From positions 682,001 through 746,000 of the forward strand of contig NC_082421.1 in NCBI RefSeq assembly GCF_004011695.2: DNA of 64,000 nt. The letters run 5' to 3'. Each line of letters begins with the position of its first letter. Position 1 is the stretch's first letter. The DNA comes from Ascochyta rabiei (Eukaryota; Ascomycota; Dothideomycetes; Pleosporales; Didymellaceae). The notes below the pieces were generated by a model. That model did not search any database, had not been told where the DNA came from, and saw nothing but the letters and a program-made list of their open reading frames with translations. Both the position numbers and the translations under genes were made by a program. Below, in pieces: positions 57,251 through 64,000 of this stretch.

Positions 57251-58479
57251 TGCCGAGACAAGAGCTAACGACTACGATAGTCTAGTGTATGTACCACATG
57301 TTCAGCAGATTGCCGGGGGTCGTGTACTTGGCCGGCTCTGCGACTGACAGCTGGGCAAACCATGATACCGGGAATCAGGAGCGCTATCGCTTGCCCTTGT
57401 CCATCACCGGGCAGCGGAACAATAGGCTAATGCGCGTGCAGTGGACGCCTTGTGTGGATGGAACCTTCTGTTCAGGGACATGGGCTATCACTGCGCTTCC
57501 AAAGCACGCAGACTGGCGCAGGTGCGGGTCTTGCACAACGTGGTTATCCCAGCCGCTCGCCCCAAGCGATCGATGGTTTACCACTTCTGGAAGGTAGGGT
57601 TCTGAACAACAGCGCAATTTCTCTGCTCGCTGCTCGTCGACAGCATTCGGTTCGACTGTACGCCAAGGACGGCCAATGGCCATGTTTCAATAAAAAGGCC
57701 CACTCCGGGACTGCGCACGCAATGTGGACCACCCCTCTCATAAGCGGATGGATGGATCCGGCAGGCGTTCCGTCAAGGTCGGTGCAAGCCAGTATCAGAC
57801 GACGGAAATCAAAGGGCGAACTTCTGGGCCATGACGCAAAGAGCGTCGGCACAGCGTTTTGTGTTTCAAGGCCCCTGCATTGCAACTTATTGCCCGACCC
57901 ACGGCTCTGGAATCGTGTGTCCCTTCCCACACGATGAGTGTTGCACCTCCCCCGGAGTCTTGGGAGACGAGACGCGCACAGTAGCCACGACCTGCTCCAG
58001 TTCGGTGGATGGAGCCACGGCTCAACGGTCGAACGAGCATGACGTGAGGGGCCTCTTCCTTCCCGCACGCAGCGCCGCACGCACCGTCACCACACAAAGG
58101 CTGCGACCGTCTTGGTATGGCTGACGTGTGGATCGGTGGCCGGCGCTCTTTACCAGGGTCCTTACCGCGGCGCAGCGGGGAGCGGTAGGCGGGAAGGATG
58201 GGCTGTCGCTTTGATCCAAACCACTCCACGGAGCAAGTGGAGTGGTGGAACGATGGGGTGGAGGGTTGCCCTTCACGTGACCTTCCGTACGTATTCGCTA
58301 CCAATCTCCAAATACGCACACTCAGGCACAAAGCTAGGCAGCAATCCACAAATCGAGCCTCATGTTGTCGCCAACGCGTTCGTGCTGGCGGGCCAAACTA
58401 TTGACTTTTGCCCAAGCCTGGCCTTGTCGTCCGGATTGGCTTGCCGAATCGCAATCTCGCTAGGGCGCGGCAAGTACGG

Positions 58480-58503
58480 TGCCTGCCTGCCTGCCTGCCT
58501 GCC
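58480..58503. repeat. (CCTG)n microsatellite
   Basis: About five tandem CCTG units. Confidence 0.9.
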
Positions 58504-58775
58504 AGACGACCGACCCCTACTGCGTGTGTACACGCCGCCGCCGCAAAATGTTAGTGCATCGTACGTTTCGCGGACATTGGCGGCGCACAGCCAAAGGTCC
58601 CCGCGTGCGTAGCTATCTAACCGCACCGCACTGTGCTGGAAGCGAACCCGCGCAGGTTTACCCGCGCCGCGCCAAGCAGTACCGCATGGAAAAGGTATCC
58701 ACGACACGGGCCTTTTGGCTCAGCAACACTCCCGTGCACAGCACTGAGCACCGCACAGCGCAGCGTTGCATGGAG

Positions 58776-58804
58776 GCACCCGCACCCACACCCACACCCA
58801 CGCC
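58776..58804. repeat. CACCCA-type short repeat
   Basis: CACCCG followed by repeated CACCCA units. Confidence 0.8.
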
Positions 58805-59226
58805 CGATGCTCCAATCAACCCTCAAGCATGGTAACAGTTGTAAGGAAGAAAAAAATGCGTCACCCCACTTCCCGGATCCGAGCCACCATGCTCCGAGCA
58901 AACGAGACGCTGCTGCCCCCCCCCCCTCTTCTCTGCATGCATGATGCATTGGGCAGCATCGCCGCGAACAGTTGCACCGAGAGGCGCGGTACGCGGTGGT
59001 GCGCATGCAAGCGCGCAGCACGGCGTCGAGGTACGCCGGGCATGCAGAGGAACGGCATAGCGGCATAGGTGCGGCGTTTGAGCCTCGAGGGAAGCGGAAG
59101 GAGCGAGATGAGCTGCACATTGGATTGGTCGCCGACTTTTTCCTTCTTTCATTCCTTATCGTGGATGCTCCGGAACGCACGCGCTTGCTGGTGGGGGGGG
59201 GGGGTTTGTATGGTGCAGTGCGCTCC

Positions 59227-59373
<147 letters not shown>

Positions 59374-59780
59374 GCTGCGTGTGCATTGTGCGCTGTAGTA
59401 CGCGCGCCCTCTGCTATGGCTATGGCTACACACTGTATAAGATGCTTTGCATCGTGAACTGTACACCACCCACCCACCCACAGAATCTCCACCTCCAAAG
59501 AGCAAAGTGCCCTACATGCTGTTGCTAACGCTAGTCTCCATGCAAACAACCAGTGTTTAAGAAAACCAAGAAAGAAAAAAATAAAAATCATCAAAGTATA
59601 CCATGGTAAACGCTACCTACTGCTGTAATTGCAACGCGCAAGTAAGCAGCTCGGTGAAGGCGTAGAGTAGAGGAAACGCACTGTATTACACTACGCCATG
59701 TTATCTTATACAGGTAGTGTACGCTACGATGTCATGGGTACATAGGTGAGTTGAGTGGGTAGGTTCTTAGCGCTTGTTAC

Positions 59781-59820
59781 ATCCTCCTCCTCCTCCTCCT
59801 CCTTCTCCTCCTCCTTCTCC
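59781..59820. repeat. TCC trinucleotide repeat
   Basis: Imperfect (TCC)n with a few TTC units. Confidence 0.9.
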
Positions 59821-59896
59821 CACCAACAGCGCCACAACCCAGCAGCCGTGCATTCATCAGGGGAAACACCAACCACAGACGTTGACTACGCTGTTT

Positions 59897-59898
<2 letters not shown>

Positions 59899-59960
<62 letters not shown>
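59899..59960. repeat. (TC)n dinucleotide repeat, about 30 units
   Basis: Uninterrupted TC run of about 60 bp. It is followed at 59960-60003 by a 22-bp unit (starting TTGCATTCTAGTATA) present twice in tandem. Confidence 0.95.
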
Positions 59961-59961
<1 letters not shown>

Positions 59962-60323
59962 CATTCTAGTATATTATCTCTTGCATTCTAGTATACCATC
60001 TCTTGGTCTCTTAAATGAACTCTCTATGCGTGCGTATATCTGCATCTGCATCTACATCTACATCGCTGTCGCTGTTTGAATGAGGAAGGAATGGGTACAG
60101 CGTATAACAATGCAGTGCAGCGACAGAACAAAACAGGGTGGGATGGGATTTGGAGGGGGGGATGGGTAATCTCGAGTCGTGCTTGGCAAGGCATGGCTCG
60201 TCTGTGTATAAGGACTCTGTAGAGAGTGTCTGGATGCACTGGGTGAGACGACTGGTTGTCGTGACTGACTTTGATTCGGGGAGACTATCATCTGAGATGC
60301 GACATCGCAGAAAAGAAAAACGC

Positions 60324-63027
60324 TCAGTACTGCTCGACGGCATGGCCGACGAACCCCTCGAGGCCTGCGACGCCTTTCGCTCCCCGCTCGGTTGCACCGG
60401 CGAGACCCGGTCCTCCGCCGGGCATGACCAGGACTTTGGCTCCTTGTTCGATGAACTCTTTGGATGCGATGAACTGGAACGTGATTGTGACTGCTGATGG
60501 CGGGGCATGCGCAGGCTGCTCGTCCGCCTCGTCGTCGAAGCCGAATCCGAATGCATCCTCATCGTCAGCTTCGTCCTTGGATGCTTCGACAGATTCTCCA
60601 GGCTCGGTGGCAACGGAGATGACCTTGGAGGAGGCGCGGACACTGGCAACGTAGACAACGACCGCATTGCCGATGGTAAGGCTGGCGGCACCGCTTGCCT
60701 GGGCGCCCTCGAAGCGAACTGTCATCACTCTCGTTGCCAGGGGCTGGCGGTCCGCCAGTACCATGCCTTTCCTGATACGGTTGATTGCTGGGCTCAGTAT
60801 CGGTGTGTCGACAGGCTCGACTGCTACAGTACCAAGCTGGCCCGCATATAGCGCGCGTACAGACAGGCGCAGGTTACGCAGCGAGGTGATGCGCACGCGT
60901 CGCCACTCAACATGTCTGTCACGCGAGGAGATGTTCCTTTTATGGAGAGCACCAGGGTAAGATCTCGAGGTGGCCACAGGAGAGTTGCGTGGTCGTCCGC
61001 TTCCGCTGTCGCTGTCGTCCGAGCTGATGTCGATTGGGTACGGCCCCAGAAGCAGCTCTTCGCCGACCGTCAACCGCCCATGTCGCAAGTAGCCTCCAAC
61101 AATGGCAGAGCGGTCTGTACGTGCGTTGCCTCGCACGCTGTAGACATCTTCGACATAGAACAAACGAGACGGTGACTTGTCTGGAGGTGGTGCTTCGGCG
61201 GGGATTGGCAGTTGTCTCAGGAAAGCGTGCAACTTGTTGATCCCGGTGCCTCTTACAGCGCTTGTCAAGACTATTGGCACAATTGCAAGTGGCGAAGAAG
61301 CCAACTGTCGTGAAGTAGTCTCGGCTTCTCGGAGGTCACCCGCGCTTATCCCCTGGATGTCAACGTCCAGAGCAGACGTTGACTGGTCGGAGATGATGCA
61401 AGGTTTGCGACCAGCCTCTTTGAGCGCCGACAACAACTTGGACAGGGTCTGACGCAGACCTGCTTTGGTGGCGAGGTCGTACTTGGTGATGACGATGACA
61501 AGAGGCAGCTCCAGATCCAGGCAGAGCTGGAGGTGAGCCTGCGACAAGCCAAGGTCCGCGGCAGCTGGGCCAAGAGTATCCTGTAAAGTGCTTGACGACT
61601 CGTCGGTGTTGTCAGCAGGGACACACACAAGCGTCCAGTGCGGTTGCCTGCAACAAGATGTCAGCTGGTGTGCTTCACATAGACGACATGGAGCCTGCAG
61701 AGGAGTTGAAATTTACTTACCAGCCAACGATGCCTCGGACTGTTGTGCGTCGGAAGCGTGGATGTCCCGCAGAGTCGGACAAGACGACCAGACGTCCCTC
61801 TTGTGCGGCCTCGACAGCAGCGTGAATATCAACCCACGCGTCGACATCCCCAGAGCCGTAGCTGATGACCTGCGTTGACACCGCACCGTCTGGCTCAACG
61901 ACATCGCGGTACCCAATGAGCTCCTGCGTGACGGAGCTAGTCATGCCTGAGGCGATCTCATGTCTATGCTTCAGAAGACTGAGGCGGCTCTTTCCGCGCC
62001 CGTTGTCGAGCGTTGCCGTGGACAGAGTGCCGAGTAAGCTGGACTTTCCAGACATGGTTGCACCAATCAAGGACACTCTCAGCTGCTCGACACTCGACTG
62101 GCTCTCGCTAGACGCAACTGCCGCACTTGCAGTGCTTGTGGAAGCATCTTTCGAGACCTCCTGTTCAGCGTGCTGAGCTACTTTCGAATGGTCCACAAGG
62201 TGTCGATCCGGACTGACCAGCGCCTCGGCAGCTAATAATTTGGAAGACCGCACCTTGCGCTGTTTGGTACCGTTGTTCTCGACCCACTCACACTCGCCAA
62301 CAGAGAGCATGCGCTGCACTTCTACCCGACAGCCGAGACTTGCAGCCATGGCGCGTAGATTGTTGAGACTCTCTTCCATCTCATCTTCTGCCAAGCCTAC
62401 GATGGATCCGTCATCCGCGACTCCAATCTCGTACAACGCGCCTTTGCTCTCCTCGAGCCCGGGAAGCAGCCGCTGAGGCATCTCAGGCGTTGTGAGTTTA
62501 GCGTCATCCGGGAGATGAGGAAGCAGGGGAGCCGTTGATGAGGAGATGTGATATGGACACGACTGTTGCAAACGCCACAATAGCTGGGTAGTCAATTGCT
62601 CCAAACGATGCTGCCGCGACTGGATAGAAGTCAACCGGGGCGGTGTGCTAGCAAGCGCGCCCGACTCCGTTACGGCGCGGTTGACGGCGACAGAACTCGT
62701 GCCGTCGCCACGACGCAGCGAGCCGGAAGCCCGCAGTCCAGTGCTGAAACGCGTGAAAGACCTTCGTCGTTTGAGAAGTAGATGCAGTTTGTACTCCGTT
62801 GGGCCTTCCTGTGGTTCTGCTTCCAGTCGGGTGACCGTGGTGTTGTCAATGGTGGGTATTTGAGCGCTAGTCAGCATCTTTCGCCCATCATTGACCCCAA
62901 GTCGTGAGGGGATCGGCTTGGCTGCTTGCTGAGGAGCCAGAGAGCTTGCGCCGTTTCCAGCAGGAGGCGTGGCCCATGGCGAGGACACGCGTGGCGGGTC
63001 AGGATCGAAAGTAAAGATGGAGGCCAT
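60324..63027 (-). CDS. GTPBP1/GTPBP2-like translational GTPase
   Basis: Exons 61721-63027 and 60324-61647, intron of 73 bp; 876 aa. A long N-terminal region (about 310 residues) precedes an EF-Tu-like GTPase domain: G1 GATMSGKSS (about residue 319), G3 DSAGH (about 418), G4 as TKYD (about 489) and G5 TSAVRG. Two beta-barrel domains typical of EF-Tu-type factors follow (RLFYVEDVYSV, GGYLRHGRLTVGEELLLGP, ITSLRNLRLSVRALYAGQLGTVAVEP, IRKGMVLAD, VTITFQFIASKEFIEQGAKVLVMPGGG). GTPBP1 and GTPBP2 in animals act in ribosome rescue and mRNA turnover; the fungal role is less clear. An acidic insert (EADDEDAFGFGFDDEAD) lies in the last barrel. G4 has Thr where most GTPases have Asn (NKxD), which also occurs in this family as far as I recall. 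Confidence 0.88.
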
Positions 63028-63125
63028 GTTTTGGGTTGTTGCTTCTTGTTCGTAGCCTGGACTGATACAGGCTATTGGTGGGGATATTGGTGGAATGTTC
63101 AATCATGTACTGTAGCTCTCATATG

Positions 63126-63653
63126 TCACGTCAAGCTCGTAATGATCTTGAATTCGTATGGGAGTAGTGCGCCCGGAAGAGTTTCGATAATAAAGGAAGC
63201 ATCTTGATGGGTGTATGCGCAAACGTTGGGTGAGACTTCGCAGATGGAAGTTGTGGACAACTCGATGGCGAGTTGTGAGGGCTGCCTCTCGGCAATCACT
63301 AGCTGCTGAAACACATTGCTTGTGTCTCGGATGGTTGCTTGTAGTATTGTCTTGATCGTTTGTTGCAAAGAACGAATGTGCTGTGTAATGTAGAAGCGGA
63401 GGTTCAGGTAAGTGGCGGAAGCGGTAGATCCGCCTCTTGGCGTTCCTCCAACAGTCATCTCGTATGATTCACCGACCTCGCTACAGCACAATACGAGAGC
63501 ACCGCCCTTTCCATGGAGTACTGATCTGATCCCGCGACTGCGCCACGATGCATCTACGAAATCGTATTCCAGCACTACAGGCGCTGTGTTGAAAACCAAG
63601 TCATGTGACTTGACATATAGTACATCTTCCCGGGTTTCCTTTCGATACTCCAA
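63126..63653 (-). CDS. Hypothetical protein, 175 aa
   Basis: Uninterrupted frame of 176 codons, starting at 63653 and ending 98 bp upstream of the GTPase start. The sequence has a protein-like mix of residues (LVFNTAPVVLEYDFVDASW, LNLRFYITQHIRSLQQTIKTIL, FIIETLPGALLPYEFKIITSL) but no domain I recognise, no signal peptide and no membrane span. Intron-less and sitting between two same-strand genes; it could also be an internal part of a larger spliced gene. Moderate-to-low confidence. Confidence 0.4.
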   Translation of the reverse strand: MEYRKETREDVLYVKSHDLVFNTAPVVLEYDFVDASWRSRGIRSVLHGKGGALVLCCSEVGESYEMTVGGTPRGGSTASATYLNLRFYITQHIRSLQQTIKTILQATIRDTSNVFQQLVIAERQPSQLAIELSTTSICEVSPNVCAYTHQDASFIIETLPGALLPYEFKIITSLT

Positions 63654-63773
63654 TCAATCAGCAATTCTCTACTTCTCATATGCTCAATCCAACATGCTAG
63701 ACGCCAAAACCAAATAGCGCCAGGGTGGTATAAACATCTACGCGACAATAACATCTACACGCACGGCATTGAT

Positions 63774-64000
63774 CTATCTTACACTCTCTCTGATGCCCCA
63801 CTTCCCGACCTCGCGCATGGCGCCCTCGTCGCCGGCAGCCAGCTTCGGGTCTTTGAGCACGCCGGCCAGGCAGTGCCAGCCGTCTCTGCCGCCGCCCCAG
63901 CGCAGCAGCTCGTTCTTGTACAGCTCGCCGTTGCTGCGGTCCAGGCTGCCCTTGGGGCCGTCCTTTTGAAAGACGTCGCTCCAGATCTTGGCTGCTATTG
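63774..64000 (-). CDS. OCT1: Mitochondrial intermediate peptidase, C-terminal end (cut by the window)
   Basis: Thimet-type metallopeptidase that removes octapeptides from imported mitochondrial precursors. Only the last about 75 codons are present: [53 protein letters not shown], then TAG at 63774-63776. The RWGGGRD...CLAGVL...GDE...AM.EVG.WGI pattern fits the C-terminus of fungal Oct1. The HExxH catalytic region and the mitochondrial presequence lie outside the window, so identity rests on this tail. Confidence 0.75.
   Translation of the reverse strand, partial: IAAKIWSDVFQKDGPKGSLDRSNGELYKNELLRWGGGRDGWHCLAGVLKDPKLAAGDEGAMREVGKWGIRESVR

Overview
This is nuclear DNA of a filamentous ascomycete (Pezizomycotina). 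The genes carry short GT-AG introns (mostly 45-70 bp) with CTGAC/CTAAC-like branch points. Coding exons are GC-rich, genes lie about 1.5-3 kb apart on both strands, and the set includes families typical of these fungi: augmin HAUS1, the fungal ELYS protein, an FlbC-like zinc finger, a Zn2Cys6 regulator, Skt5/Chs4 and an exo-polygalacturonase. A Dothideomycete is a reasonable guess, but the sequence does not prove it. No tRNA, rRNA, intact transposon, CRISPR array or biosynthetic cluster was recognised.

Layout. 1-10.2 kb: a partial hypothetical gene (-), threonyl-tRNA synthetase (-) divergent from GAR1 (+), phosphatidylserine synthase (+) and a jacalin-tailed zinc metallopeptidase (-). 11.5-17.6 kb: a Whi5/Nrm1-like repressor (+) and a Zn2Cys6 factor (-). 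18.8-34.9 kb: a co-directional run of ASF1, SKT5/CHS4, SMC6, an F-box protein and APC2, ending 26 bp from a convergent exo-polygalacturonase. 37-44.2 kb: VPS51 (-) / RMI1 (+), an Hrt3/FBXO9-like F-box protein (-) / MTM1 carrier (+), and an ELYS-domain protein (+). 44.2-48 kb: a region of doubtful and decayed genes, including a broken SRPK-like kinase. 48-51.2 kb: HAUS1 (-) and cystathionine gamma-synthase (+), sharing a very short promoter. 51.2-60.3 kb: a gene-poor, repeat-rich region containing only an FlbC-like zinc-finger gene. 60.3-64 kb: a GTPBP1-like GTPase, a hypothetical ORF and the C-terminus of mitochondrial intermediate peptidase, all (-).

Together: there is no single pathway. Genes for chromosome duplication and segregation are nevertheless frequent (ASF1, SMC6, RMI1, APC2, ELYS, HAUS1, and a Whi5/Nrm1-like repressor of G1/S transcription), and several have an ACGCGT (MCB, MBF-type) hexamer upstream. 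Exon boundaries were derived by hand from splice consensus, reading-frame continuity and remembered family conservation. Every spliced model given has a length divisible by three, except the broken kinase, which cannot be spliced into one frame, and the two genes cut by the window edges.
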